From contig JAHQIY010000006.1 in the NCBI GenBank assembly GCA_019054805.1, positions 3,100,001 through 3,164,000 on the forward strand: DNA of 64,000 nucleotides, read 5' to 3'. This DNA is from Brachionus manjavacas. Lineage: Eukaryota > Rotifera > Eurotatoria > Ploima > Brachionidae. This document shows positions 1 to 11,508 of the stretch, piece by piece. The notes beneath the pieces are model-generated. The model searched no databases. It had not been told where the DNA came from and worked only from the letters and a program-made list of their open reading frames with translations. Within the stretch, counting starts at the first letter, position 1. Every line of letters starts with the position of its first letter. Position numbers and translations under genes: made by a program.

Positions 1-1490
1 TTTCATTTACAATTTGAAAAATAAATATATTTAAATTAAATCTCCTCTACTCTTTTTGAACTAAGCCGATCAAAGTTTCAACACATTTGTTATAAATTAA
101 CGGCTCGTTACTCGCATATATAAAGCTCTGCTTCCTCTATCTTAACTATTTGAGATTTTAAAATTTTGCAAAATAATTGCCAGTTTTCTTTCTTAAAGTT
201 AGATAATATAAGTTATATCATAGAAATTGATGCTTCGATTGGGTCACTCCTCATGTCTTGACTATTTAAGACATTGAAGAGGGTAATTTTGTCAATTAAT
301 GAAGATGAAACAAAAAAAGATCAAGAATTTCAAAGTAATTCATATTTATAATATTGATAGGAGGGGAACTTATCATTGATACTGAAAAGACTAACTCGTT
401 GATTATTCTTTCCAACATTATACCGTTTTCGTTTTCTCCTCCTATTTGCTTTGTTCTAGCGTTTAAATCACCATCTAAATTTTAGTTTCTTGATTTTTCA
501 TTAACTGTTTTAAAAAGCTCATTGTTCAGAAGCACATTGGGTGAATTATAAAGAATAAATATAAAGTAATTCATTTCCTAAATTTAGATTTATACGAGGA
601 TTTCGGAATTAAATTCTTCATAAGAAAAGCCTTATTTAAATTCAACTCGTTCTTTAATTAAAAAAGCTTCTCCTCCTCCATAATTGTTGCGTTGTTTTGT
701 TATGAACTGATAATTGAGAAAATTAAGAAAAAAATTTACCTCACTCAAATCTATCTCAATTCATTGAGCAATTTAATGTCGGGACATTTTTTAGTTAAAA
801 ATATCTAAGAGATGAACCCTACTAGGTAACTGAAGACAATTCCAGTGTGTAATTTCTAACCTGTTCTAAGAGGAAAATTGACTTGATAGATTTTTCTTCA
901 TTGTATGCTTGAGTTGGACTGTTTTGGTATAAAATCTGTGTTGTTTTCATTAGAAGTGTGTCCAATATTATTCTCTGAAATACGTAATTAAGTTCACTGT
1001 ATTCCTTATCATTAGCTTGATCTTTTAGTTTTTTCGATTCAGCTATTTGTGAATCGTGAGATTCTGAAACGCACTTGATCTGCTTACTTGTTTGAACAAT
1101 GGTAACAAGGAATTTTGATTGCTTTATAGATAAATCCCTTAATTTGATTACTTAAAAGACTGATCCTTTCGAAATTTGAGCAGTTTATTTATTCAGAATC
1201 ATTATTCAGATTAACTGATAGAACTGGACAAAATATACTTTTTTGAATGGTCTGTGACGACAGATAAAGAGTTTTCTCATTTGTTGACTCGTTATTTGGG
1301 AACTCTGGAGTTTTGGTTATCATGTCCAACATGTTTGTTTCTTTTTGAGAAATTTTTTTTCTTCTTCTTGAATCGCTAGTTCCATATAAGCAATTTTTGC
1401 TCGTTCAAGCGATTTAAGCCTCTCAGCTAAATTGCATTTCTGAGTCAAATGTCTTTATTGATTAGAGATTTTTCAAACTCTGTTTTTGAC
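1..1490 (-). pseudogene. decayed ORF1/gag-like repeat gene, downstream half
   Basis: No intact gene. Read on the minus strand, the DNA left of the LTR element shows patches of charged, coding-like sequence broken by many stops (for example around 1380-1450 and 880-1080). It appears to continue the reading frame that ends at 6578, on the other side of the retrotransposon. I infer that this is the interrupted 3' part of an old repeat-family ORF. The first 800 bp shows nothing I can name. Confidence 0.35.
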
Positions 1491-1495
1491 AGGAC
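1491..1495. repeat. left target-site duplication of LTR element
   Basis: AGGAC lies directly left of the LTR starting at 1496, and AGGAA lies directly right of the other LTR (6573-6577). Four of five bases match. A 5-bp duplication is usual for Ty3/Gypsy integrases, so this supports one insertion event with one later substitution. Confidence 0.55.
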
Positions 1496-1843
1496 TGTAT
1501 TATCCTCGTTGGATAATTATTAAAGATCAAACAAGCTTAGCTCAAATGTTTTTTAAATAAATATTGTAAAAAAAGTATCAAATCAAAATTTTTCTTTTAT
1601 GATTATTTGAACGCTTATTTATACAAAAAATTGATAAGCTTAGGAAAGTTTTTTTTTACATAGAAAGGAAACACTAGTCGAGCGAATGCTAGCTAGTGTT
1701 TCAAAGAAAATAAAATACAGTTGCACAGAGTGAGGAAGAAGAGATTAGAAAAATTGAATAAATATAAATACATCTACAAGTTTATAAAAAAATAAAGCTA
1801 GTAAAATTTAACTAAGTGATTGTAGCTAACCTGCGACATCACA
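1496..1843 (-). repeat. 3' LTR of the Gypsy-type element
   Basis: 348 bp, ending in TG...CA dinucleotides in either orientation. It pairs almost base for base with 6225-6572. In the element's orientation this is the 3' LTR, because the integrase end and the polypurine tract lie next to it. Confidence 0.93.
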
Positions 1844-1857
1844 TTTTCCCACCACTT
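1844..1857 (-). other. polypurine tract of LTR element
   Basis: On the minus strand the bases just before the 3' LTR read GTGGTGGGAAAA, a purine-rich run in the position where plus-strand DNA synthesis is primed. Confidence 0.6.
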
Positions 1858-1876
1858 TAAAACTAAACATTCTCTT

Positions 1877-3245
1877 CTACTTCTGCTGCTGTTTTGAAGC
1901 CAATCTTTCAGATGCTCGGACTGGCGGATTGATCTGCTTCCCCTTTTCTGCCTTGTTTGGACTACCAACTTTCTTCTTAGGCTTCTGGGCATTGTCCAAC
2001 TCTGACTCGTCCCTATTGGCTTGCTTGCTCCTTGGCCATGCCTGCTGTATCTCATCTGCATTCGTTGCATCTGGCTCAATCCATTCTGAGGTGTCAACGG
2101 TATCCTTTCCGCTCTGCTGTGACTGTACGTCACTCGTATAGGCTTTTTGACCCTCTGACTCACTAAACTGGTTTGCTGGTAATTTCTCTGGCTCCATCCT
2201 CCAATCTTCATCTATTTTGTCGCCATTGCGATAAAGCTTGAAGAAAGACGAGTTATGAACCACTGTCTTTGGCTTAAGGTGTTGGCGTGCAGCTCTGTCA
2301 TTCATGCTTATCACTCTAAACGGGTTTGGATCCCAAAGGGACATGCTTTGGCACCTTTTCTCTCTCTTCAAAAGGACTAGACTCCCAACCCCGAGGTCAT
2401 TTCTCCTAGCTCGCATTCGCTCGTCATACTCCCTTTTCATCTTTTCCTTTGCGTCTCTGTCTTTCGCTTGCGCTTGCCTGTGTATATTGCTCAGATACGA
2501 ATGGTTTGTTGGAGCTAAGTGTATTGCTGGGATTCCCACTGTGCGGCTGAAACCCATCAGTAGCACTGCTGGCGCTACACCTGTTGAAGGATTCGGGGTT
2601 ACGCGGTATGCTCCTAAGAACCGATTGAGTTCTATTTGCTTATTTACGCCAGATATTTCAACAATCTAAAGTACTTTTCCAAGCTTTTTCATAAAGCTCT
2701 CGGCTCCTCCATTTGCTCGCGGCCAATATGGAGTTATTTTGCGATGTTCGAAGCCCCACTGCCTTGCGAATTCGGTTAACTTATATGACTGGAACAGTGA
2801 CCCGTTGTCCGTTTTTAGAGTTTCAGGCACTCCGATGGTTGAGAATAGCTCTATGAGGACTGGTTCTACACTTTCAAAGGAGACCGTTCTAATGCCCTTG
2901 ACAACTGCCCATCTGGAGAACTCATCGTAGATGACAAACCAATATTAGCCGCCCGACATTGGACCAAAGAAATCAGCTGCTAATGATCGCCATTTTATCT
3001 TTTGTAACGTTCAACTCATGGTAAACCGCTTTGTATGTGTCAAGGTGTTGTGGTAGTTTCTGTACCTTTGAGCCTTTGCTGACCAATTCCCTTAACTGTT
3101 TGAGTTGTGGGTCTTGTTCGGTTGCCTGTACCACTTCAGCGTTAGTTAGTGCATACGGTTTAGATGCTTGGGCTATTGTGTTTACGTAACCCTCGAGGGT
3201 CTGCTCTTTAATTTTGTCCTTAAACTCTGATGGTGGCTTTTCCAC
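1877..3245 (-). pseudogene. integrase region of LTR element (broken)
   Basis: The minus-strand reading shows a zinc-finger/linker region (3245-2973), then an integrase core. The acidic triad is recognisable as YDEFSRW (about 2935), KTDNG (about 2800) and NGGAE (about 2705), matching the D,D-35-E pattern. The C-terminal part (2566-1877) is basic and contains the region linking core to chromatin-contact tail. A stop near 2666 separates core and tail, and further breaks lie around 2950. The last 120 residues are rich in K, E, S and Q. Not functional as read. Confidence 0.8.
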
Positions 3246-5124
3246 TGGATGCCTTGAGTTGTAGTCAGCTATGTTTGTCGCTCCAGGTCGATGGACTATT
3301 TTGTAGTCGAACTGACTCAGCCTCAGCGCAAGGCGCTAAATCCTTGCGGGTGGTCTTGATGCTGGATTGCTCAAGAGTGATTGTACCGCGCCATTATCAG
3401 TCACCAGAGTGAGAATTTTTCCGAAAAGATATAATGAGAAGCGTTCGCAGCCCCACACTGCGGCAAGTGCCTCCTTTTCACACTGACTGTTCTGCGCTCT
3501 ACATCAGTGAGTAGTCGAGATGTGCAGCACACGATAGCTCGCTCGCTTTCGTCATCCGGATTGACTTGGGTGATAACTGCGCTGAGTCCGACGGGACTGG
3601 CGTCTACAGGTAGCTCTGTCCGCCACTTTTTGTTGAAGTATGCCGTGCCTTTGGTTGAGATGAACTGCACTGTGCACAGGAAGCTTTTGAGTTACTTTGT
3701 GTTTGCCGGTTGAGAAGCATGACGAAGGGACTTGCATCTATCTTCAGTCGGAGCTATGCCCTTAGGTGTGAAGCGAAGACCGAAGAAATTCAGCTTGGTT
3801 CGGTAGAATTCACATTTTCCAAGATTTAGTGTGAAACCATTGTCCTCGAGACGCTTGAGCACCGCCATCAAATTTGTATGATGTTCCTTTTTTGACTTGC
3901 CAAACACCAAGATGTCATCTGTCATGTTCAGCTGCCCTGGCAGATCCTCGAGCATGACTCTTAGAGACTCTGTAAACACGATATACTCATATGAAGTCTC
4001 TTGTACCTTAAAAGCCCCATGTGTGTGGTGATAGTGGTAAAGTTTCGCGAATTTTCTTGAATCGAGAGTTGGTGGAATGCTTTGGTGATATCCAATTTTG
4101 AGAAGATCTGAGCTTCATTCACTAGATATATGAGGTCTTCGATTGTTTTCGTTGGATACCTCGTCCTCCTTATGGCCTTGTTTAGCTGCCTTGAGTCACA
4201 GGTTAGGCCTATGTCGAATTGGTGCTGCTTTCCCTGCTCGTTGGCCGCTACTGGCCTCGATGAACCGCACTTTGGATTTTTTACCGGTCGCTCGTACTTA
4301 GTTAGCCACCCACGGCGTGGGACGACATCTGTCGTCTACTCGTTCAAGAATGCCTTGCTGTACTTGTTTGAGTATTTCCTGTTTCACCTGATCTCTCATG
4401 TGGAATGGTAGTGGCCTTTGCGGTTGCCTGACTGGATTTACCTCTGGATCTACATCAATTTTGATCTCGAAGTTTTTAGCGCAACCTAGCTCCCCACTGA
4501 ACAGCTTTGGGCACTTGGCCGCCAATTCCTCAGGCTTAAGCTCGCGTTCTTCATGTTCAGCATGTTGGATGTCCTTTCCACTTACCGATTTCTCACTGAT
4601 TGCGTTTATAGTAACTATGCCTAGTTTGAGCGCTGTTTTACAACTAATAAGTCTTTCATGCCGACCCTTTACGACTATGACTTTGGCTTGTGTTGATCTT
4701 CTTGCATACTCCACAGTGGATTCGAACTCTCCAAGAGTTTCAATGGGTGATTCAGCTGTGAATGCATAGTATTTTTTAGAACATGTTGAGAGCTTCGGTT
4801 TTTGTAATGGCAGTTAATAAGTTCTTTCATCAATGACGTTAACAGCGGATCCTGTGTCTTCAAGAAATGAGATGGTTTGCCCTTGGAGTCGGATAATAAC
4901 TCTGACACTTTCATCCCTATCGAGCCGATCAGTTTCTGCTCTTCGTCTGATCTTACGGTGCTGATGCCGAAATCTAGACTCGCCTTGAGTGCCAGGTATT
5001 CTGCATACTCTGCATCATCAATGACTCTCTGTCCACTTTGCGTTTCACTTCTGGTCACACTATCCACTTCTTGTCCTTCTTTACTATTGGTAGTCACCTG
5101 CCTTACATGCTTTGTGTTACTCAC
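3246..5124 (-). pseudogene. protease / reverse transcriptase / RNase H region of LTR element (broken)
   Basis: Follows gag with a 4-base overlap at 5121-5124. The segment 4714-4298 matches the stretch leading into Gypsy-type RT, with conserved DPEVNPVRQPQRPLPFH and a PTPWV block. The segment 3979-3692 holds the RT palm, with MTDDILVFG in place of the usual YADDILVFG or IADDILVFG (about 3922-3896), and the following LNLGKCEF block. RNase H-like sequence lies at 3670-3401. At least three frame breaks separate these pieces. The two Asp residues of the RT active site remain, but the reading frame does not. Confidence 0.82.
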
Positions 5125-5975
5125 CTATCATCATAGTTATGCGATCTGTTCGCTTGATGCTGGCTCTGGTCGCTGCTGCTATGGAATTTAGTCATACCTG
5201 CTCGTTGAGTACCCCCTCGGCATACTCTCGCAAAATGACTCATGCGTCTGCAATTGGTGCATTCTTTGTCGATTGCTGAACATTTGGATCGCTCTGTGTG
5301 AGGTCTGCCTCCACAGTAGCTGCACTGTGCATGGCTGGATGTGTTGCTGTTTTGCCTTTGTTTTCTATGCTGCTTTGTGGATGCGTTTGCTATGGTTTCT
5401 CTGTTGTTATGTGTTGACATTTGCTGAGTTGCTCTGATCTTAGCCAAGCTCGCATTCAGACGGTCGTAGCCGATCGCGATTTCGACCACTTTCCCGAGGT
5501 TGAGCTCGTCCGTTGTACGCGCGCATTTGCTCTGCACTTCTTCCATTCCACAGCTGACCACGAATTGACGCTCTCACTCCGTTTCAAGTGCCGTACCGAA
5601 GTTGCAGTACCGAGCAAGTTCTCTTAGCCGTGTCACATACTCATTAATGCTCTCGTCTTTCCACCTTCTTGCATTCCGAAATTCACTTATTTCTGCATAC
5701 ACCGAACGTTTGGGAGAGAACTTGGCTGTTATATGCTTCTTTATGGCTGCTTAATCGTCTTTGTCTTTGTCTGCATGGCTCATGGCTGCATAGATGTTTC
5801 GCACATCTTGTCCCATGTGGAGCTTGAATTTCGCAAATATCTGTCCATCGTCTGTTAATTTCTCTGCTATATTGTAAAGATCGAACACCTCCACCCATTT
5901 ATCCCATCTAACTCCTATAGTGCTTATGTCTCCTTGGTATTGGAATTCTTGGAGCTGTGATAACTGACTTACCAT
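5121..5975 (-). pseudogene. gag-like ORF of LTR element, one in-frame stop
   Basis: A single minus-strand frame of about 284 codons starting at ATG 5975, interrupted once by TAA at 5753-5751. The N-terminal half is helical and capsid-like (RWDKWVEVFDLYNIAEKL). The C-terminal part carries two zinc knuckles: CSYCGGRPHTERSKC (CX2CX4HX5C, spacing one residue long) and CTNCRRMSHFARVC (canonical CX2CX4HX4C). Zinc knuckles of this kind bind the element's RNA. Confidence 0.85.
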
Positions 5976-6210
5976 TTTCTCTTTTGGCTTACTAAAGTTA
6001 AGTGCTGTTTGGCTTATTCTCGCTTTTTTGTCTATTGCTTCCTGCTTATGAGAGGTATCGGCTTCTTCTGCTTCTGTCTGGTCGGATCCTGTTATTTGCT
6101 TGGCGTCAGATGCTATGCTTGTAGGAACAGTTTCTCTAGGATGCTTTGCTACTACTGCTAATAGGCTTATTACTTAGTTGTGTTTTGCTTGCTACTTTTG
6201 ATTCAAATTT

Positions 6211-6222
6211 TCCTAGTCGCCA
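6211..6222 (-). other. primer-binding site (tRNA-Ser type)
   Basis: Two bases inside the 5' LTR the minus strand reads TGGCGACTAGGA. TGG complements the CCA end of a tRNA. The rest differs by one base from the complement of the 3' end of metazoan tRNA-Ser(GCT) as I recall it. Assignment to serine is inference. Confidence 0.55.
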
Positions 6223-6224
6223 GT

Positions 6225-6572
6225 TGTATTATACTCGTTGGATAATTATTAAAGGTCAAACAAGCTTAGCTCAAATGTTTTTTAAATAAATATTGTAAAA
6301 AAAGTATCAAATCAAAATTTTTCTTTTATGATTATTTGAACGCTTATTTATACAAAAAAATGATAAGCTGAGGAAATTTTTTTTTTAGATAGAAAAGAAA
6401 CACTAGTCGAGCGAATGCTAGCTAGTGTTTTAAAGAAAATCAAATACAGTTGCACACAGTGAGGAAGAAGAAATTAGAAAAATTGAATAAATATAAATAC
6501 ATCTATAAGTATTTAAAAAAATAAAGCAAGTAAAATTTAACTTAGTGATTGTAGCTTACCTGCGAAATCACA
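6225..6572 (-). repeat. 5' LTR of the Gypsy-type element
   Basis: 348 bp, starting TGTATTATACTCGTTGG and ending CTGCGAAATCACA. It pairs with 1496-1843 at the same length and with very few substitutions. The PBS lies on its left (inner) side, so it is the 5' LTR in minus orientation. Confidence 0.93.
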
Positions 6573-6577
6573 AGGAA

Positions 6578-7072
6578 ATCTAGCTATGTTGTGACCCTCA
6601 CCATTACAAAAAAAGAAATTTGCGTCTGCAATTGAAATTACGCACTTTATTCTGTATAGAACTGTTGGACCAGTCAAATTTCTAACTAACTGATCTGATT
6701 CTTTCGGTAAGGAAACTTTTACTCGTTTTACACTGTTTTTTACTTGACTTTTTTTGAATGTTCCTTCTGAAATTTGTTCAACTTTGAGACTATTGATTTT
6801 AACAGCATCGAAAAAGTATCGAAGTAATTCCTTGTTGAAATTTTCTGGGAGATAGTGAAACCTAAATATCGAGTATCTTCATGTCTCCGACAATTTGTTT
6901 GCATTTTTAATCTAAAAATTTCACCATTTAATTCTATTGAACGTTCAAAGACTTTCGAAGCGGTAAAGACGTGTTCAAAATTTATAATCCATATTTTGTT
7001 CGAAGAGAAATTGTAGATTGCTGTAATGTCTTTGAATTCTGAGTCTCTGAGTACACATTTGAATTGCTTACC
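6578..7072 (-). pseudogene. ORF1/gag-like repeat gene, upstream half, interrupted by the LTR element
   Basis: Minus-strand reading from about 7072 gives a continuous coding-like stretch (QFKCVLRDSEFKDITAIYNF...) with one frameshift near 6862, then an open frame down to the insertion point. It ends in a zinc-knuckle-like FCNGEGHNIARFP exactly where the LTR begins. The continuation lies left of 1491. The pattern of a nucleic-acid-binding domain plus knuckle is that of ORF1 of non-LTR elements or a gag-like protein. Host-gene origin cannot be excluded. Confidence 0.5.
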
Positions 7073-7948
7073 TTTTTTTTTAAAAATAAATTAGATATCA
7101 TTTATTTTGATGATAATTTGATAATGAACCATTATTAGACATAAAATGTCAAGTAATGTTAAGTATTGATTTCTTAAAAATTGTCAAAATTATTAGATTA
7201 ATTAAGTTTTAAAATTTTAAATGATCGTTTTGATCTTAAAATTTGATTTGAAACTTAAATTTAACTTCAATTTTTTTAGGATTACCGCTAATGCTTTTAA
7301 GATATTTGTCTTTAATTAGCATTTCGTAAATTCTTTTTATTGTTTTTGGTATGATTAAAGTTCTTTCGGAATAGATTTATAAATTAAAAAAATCTTGAAA
7401 ATGTATCTTGTATCTTGAAATCCATAAATTTTGAAAAAAAATCGAAAAAGTCTAATTTTAATTGTCACAATTTCAATATATAATGAATCTTGAATTTATT
7501 CAAATTAATAAAAAAAAAAATTTTTGAAATTCTGAAGGTCAATTAGATAAATTATTTAATGGAGTAATTGTACTTTTGAAAATAAAAAAATGATAAAATA
7601 TTAATTACATATAATTTCAAAAATGCTCAAAAACTTGTCAAGACAAACCAGTTAACATCTCATTACACATTGATTTGGTAATATTTAAAAATAAACTAAT
7701 TAAAGTGTTCGACAAAAGTAACACATTTTTTGTGTGTTTTATTTTATCTGCAAAATATTAAATTAGATAAAAAGGCTTCATATGATACGGTAAGGACAAC
7801 TATATCTTTATTTATTTAAATTAATTTTTTATTATTTTAAATAAAACAAGATTTACAAATAATTTAGTAAAATATTCACCAGTTTTAAAAGATATGAAGT
7901 AAAAATTTATAAAATGATTTAATTCAAAAATATTTTTTCTAATTTAGA
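7073..7948. other. AT-rich spacer
   Basis: No ORF or recognisable element. Ends in TTTCTAATTTAG directly before the aminotransferase start, a splice-acceptor-like sequence. Confidence 0.6.
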
Positions 7949-9490
7949 ATGTCCAGTAGTGTGTGTAATCACTATGGATTCAATAGGAGATTTAATATTG
8001 TTCAAGATAAAAATGTCTGGGTAGAATTTACTGCACTAACTAATAAATATAGAGCAGTAAATTTAGGACAAGTAAATGTAGATTTAAAAAAAAATAAATT
8101 TAATTTTTTTTCTTAAATAATAGGGCTTTCCTAATTATGACAGTATTAAATATCTAAGGCATAAATCGTTGGAAGTAGCGCAGGAGTTAAACAATTCCTA
8201 CGACCAATATACAAGATCATCAGTAACTTAAATCAATTAAATCTATAAATAAATAAGGATGTAACTTTAAGGGACATTTACGCCTTGTAAATTCTGTCGC
8301 AAAATGCTATAGTACTTTAATGAAAAGAGAAATAAATCCATTGAATGAAATTTTGATATCTGTTGGAGCTTCTAATTCATTGTATAACTCATTTACATGT
8401 TTGATATCAGAAGGTGATGAAGTTGTAATTATAGAACCATTTTTTGACTGCTATGCACCTATGAGTGTAATTGCTGGAGCAAAATGCGTTTTTGTTCCAT
8501 TGAAACCAAAAAGTGATCGAGAAATGACCACATCAGCCGATTGGTCATGGGACTCCAAAGAACTTGAGGCTGCATTTAGTCCAAAAACAAAATTAATTGT
8601 CATCAATACGCCCAATAATCCACTCGGAAAAGTTTATAGCCGAGAAGAGCTTCAGCAAATTGCCGACTTGTGCATCAAGCACAATACTTTGTGTGTTTCT
8701 GACGAGGTCTATGAACACATTACTTATGACCGAGCTCATATTAGAATGGCTACATTGCCTGGAATGTGGGAGAGAACAATCACTGTTGGAAGTGCTGGCA
8801 AAGCGTTTAGTTCCACAGGAGCAAAAGTATTGAAAATGAGCTTGAAAAAAATCTATTTTTTTATCTATTCATTTAATTGTCTTTTTTAGCTTGGATGGAC
8901 CATAGGACCAAAAGAATTGATTCGTTTGTGTCAATCGGTACACAATAATAGCATTTATTGCTGTCCAACTTTCATCCAAGAAGTGATTGCTCGTTGTTTT
9001 GAGTTGGAGTTCTCGCGTCTTGACAAAGATGAATGCTATTTTAAATCAATATCTGCCGAATTGAAGCCAAAAAGGGACAGACTGGCAAAGTTGTTGATCG
9101 ATGCAGGTCTCAAGCCTGTCATTCCAGAAGGAGGCTATTTTATGCTCGCTGATATTTCAAAAATTGCGCCAAATTTTCATTCAGACGAAAATGAATGCAA
9201 AGATAGCAAATTTGTTAAATATTTAATAAAGGAAAAGGTTCTGATTTTAATATGAGTTTTATTATTATTTGATTTAAATTTTTTATTTTTTAAGGGTTTG
9301 GCTACTATTCCGAACACTGCCTTCTACAGCGATGAGCACAAAAAAGTCGGAGAAAATTTCATTCGATTTTGCTTTTTTAAGGTTTTTTTTTTATTTAAAG
9401 AAATTAAAGTTTTAATTTTAATCTCTTGAAAAGGACGAGAACACATTGGAAAAAGCGGCTGAAATTTTGATTAATTTGCGTATTGATTGA
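7949..9490 (+). CDS. kynurenine--oxoglutarate transaminase / cysteine-S-conjugate beta-lyase-like, PLP enzyme
   Basis: Six exons: 7949-8071, 8124-8222, 8272-8826, 8890-9237, 9295-9381, 9434-9490, giving 422 aa, the usual length for the KYAT family. Fold-type I aminotransferase marks are all present in order: GQGFPNYD near residue 41; the cofactor region GASNSLYNSF; the NTPNNPLGK block (Asn binding PLP); SDEVYEHITYD (Asp and Tyr contacting PLP); and SAGKAFSSTGAKLGWTIGP, with the Schiff-base lysine in SAGK. Family enzymes transaminate kynurenine to kynurenic acid and cleave cysteine conjugates. The likely location is cytosol, since no leader is evident, though an upstream leader exon was not excluded. 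The first ATG is chosen because it directly follows an AG acceptor-like site and matches the family N-terminus. The fourth intron has a weak donor (GTTCTG). Substrate preference is inference. Confidence 0.9.
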
Positions 9491-11508
9491 GTTTAGGAAT
9501 AAATGTGTTTTATTTTTCAATTTTTTTGAATATTAAAATTTTCTGTATTGATACAACCTAAATATTTTTAATGAACATTTTTTTATAAATTAAAAATAAA
9601 TCTAAAAATTATTTGTATTAGTTTTTATATTTTCTTTTTTCTTAATTATTTTACCGACATTCTAATTTTATTAAGTGTTACAATGAGTTGTATTTCTTTC
9701 GTTTATTCTTGAAGTGTCTTTCTATTATCATTAAAGCCTTCGCCACATCCTTACATTAACTAAATGATTCACTTGAATCTTTTTAAAATTGAAAATTTGT
9801 TTTAATTGCAGGTAAGGTGACATTAAAATTTAACTAAAAATATGAGAAATTTGAAATTTAAAAGTTTTGAAACCAGTAACATTTATTTTTAGTACGATTT
9901 ACATTAATGTGCATATCATGATTTAAAATTTTTCATAAAAAATGATATCAGTTTCTACAAACAACTTTAAACATTTGATCGAGGTTTATTCATTCATTTG
10001 GCATTACAAGTTAATTGTTTAAAAAAAATATCAAAGCTTAGCTAATTATTTTCATTTAAATGAACTAAAAATTCACAATCAAAATAATCACATATCATAA
10101 TGTTGGTAATATCACAATTACCATCTAATTGAAAATAAGCAATCAGTTAATTGTTTTAAAATTTTACCTTTGACTTTGGTGAGAGGCAATTTTTTTGCTT
10201 TTTTCCGATTTGTAAGGAATACAGAAAAAATAGATTTAATTCTTACCAAACAAGACAAATTCTTAACATTTTTTAAAAATTAAAGTTTAATAATCAAAAT
10301 AACTTTAATTAATTTTTCTAGTACTTCTTCTAAGTACCGAATTATCAAAAAATTATAACAATTATTTAAAATCGAACACCAATATTTTCTAAACAAAGAA
10401 AATACTGATTTAAATAAAAATTTAATGGTTGTTTTAAAATCGATTTAAAACTTCTTTGCCATGAATAATTTATTAATTTTTAATTAAATAACAAACTTTG
10501 GATAAATTAGAATTTTAATTTATTGTTAAAATTCTAGGAGCCGTTTAGACTGTCAACTTAACATAAGCTTTGGAAAAAGACGAGTAAATAATTTTATAAA
10601 CTAGAACATGTTTATTTCGAACTCTACGAAACGGATTCCTGCCTCCACTTTAGAATTATTATTCCATTAATTTAAGGGAATAATTTATGCATACGACTTG
10701 AAAAATTGTTTTCAATAATTTAAAATTTTTCAATATAGTTATAAAAAAAACTTTTTCTCAGTAGTCTGATAATGATACTAAAGGGTTTCTTAATTAGTAG
10801 GAAAAAAATAACTATCTTCAAAAGCGATCATGCAAAAAAATTTATAGAAACACCAAAACTATTTTGAACAAAGAGCTATTAAATTTATTTTTTCATAAAG
10901 TTGTCAAAAGATTGGATAATTAAAAATTTAAGATTAGAAAAAAAACGAGCAATAAAACAGCCTCTATAATCTTTTTTGGATATAAAATTTAAATTTTACT
11001 CTTATTAAGTAATGACTAATTTAACTTACAAAATTTTGATAAATACATATTTCTAAATACGAATTGTATATCTAAGTATTAGATTTACATTTAAAATATT
11101 AAAATAAAAAAGTAATCAGAGCTAATTTATTGTTGATATTTAATTTCCTAAGCGATATAAAGCTATTACAGGACTCAAACCTTTAAAAATAATTTCGTAA
11201 TACTTTAAACACGTCTTTTGTGTAGCTTGAAGCTTTTTTTTATTGCTGATTTTATGCGTTAAAAATTCTAATTTTTCAAAAATTGTTACTTAGTTTCAAT
11301 CGAAATGATTTTCTAAAATTCATAATTTTACGTAAACGTAAGCAAGATAAACAACCAGTTCGAGCAAATCAAAGACTTGATTGGAATTTTTAGGGAAAAA
11401 GAAGTTAAATTTCACAAAATTTATTTATTAAATTTATTTTTGTTTAGATAAGCGAGCATTTAAAAAGGAAAATTTACCAAAAATTTTTGTTTCCAATTTA
11501 GAAAAATT
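9491..11508. other. AT-rich intergenic DNA, no gene seen
   Basis: About 2 kb of low-complexity AT sequence with no coding signal on either strand. The last bases (TTTCCAATTTAG, ending 11501) form an acceptor-like site 7 bp before the next start codon. Confidence 0.6.

Larger units (their letters stand above)
1496..6572 (-). mobile_element. Ty3/Gypsy-type LTR retrotransposon, degraded
   Basis: Two near-identical 348-bp direct repeats bound a 5.08-kb element whose genes read on the minus strand in the order gag, protease/RT, RNase H, integrase. That order (integrase last) is the Ty3/Gypsy order. A primer-binding site adjoins the 5' LTR at 6211-6222 and a purine-rich tract adjoins the 3' LTR at 1844-1857. 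No envelope-like ORF is visible. Coding is broken by a stop in gag (about 5751), frame breaks around 4700, 4300 and 3690, and a stop before the integrase C-terminal part (about 2666). It is therefore not autonomous as read. The LTRs still differ at only a few positions, so insertion was fairly recent. Confidence 0.93.

Noticed and set aside
1929..3737. Plus-strand open frames over the LTR element (1929, 2304, 2739, 3230, 3507)
   Set aside because: Antisense shadows of integrase and RT coding sequence.
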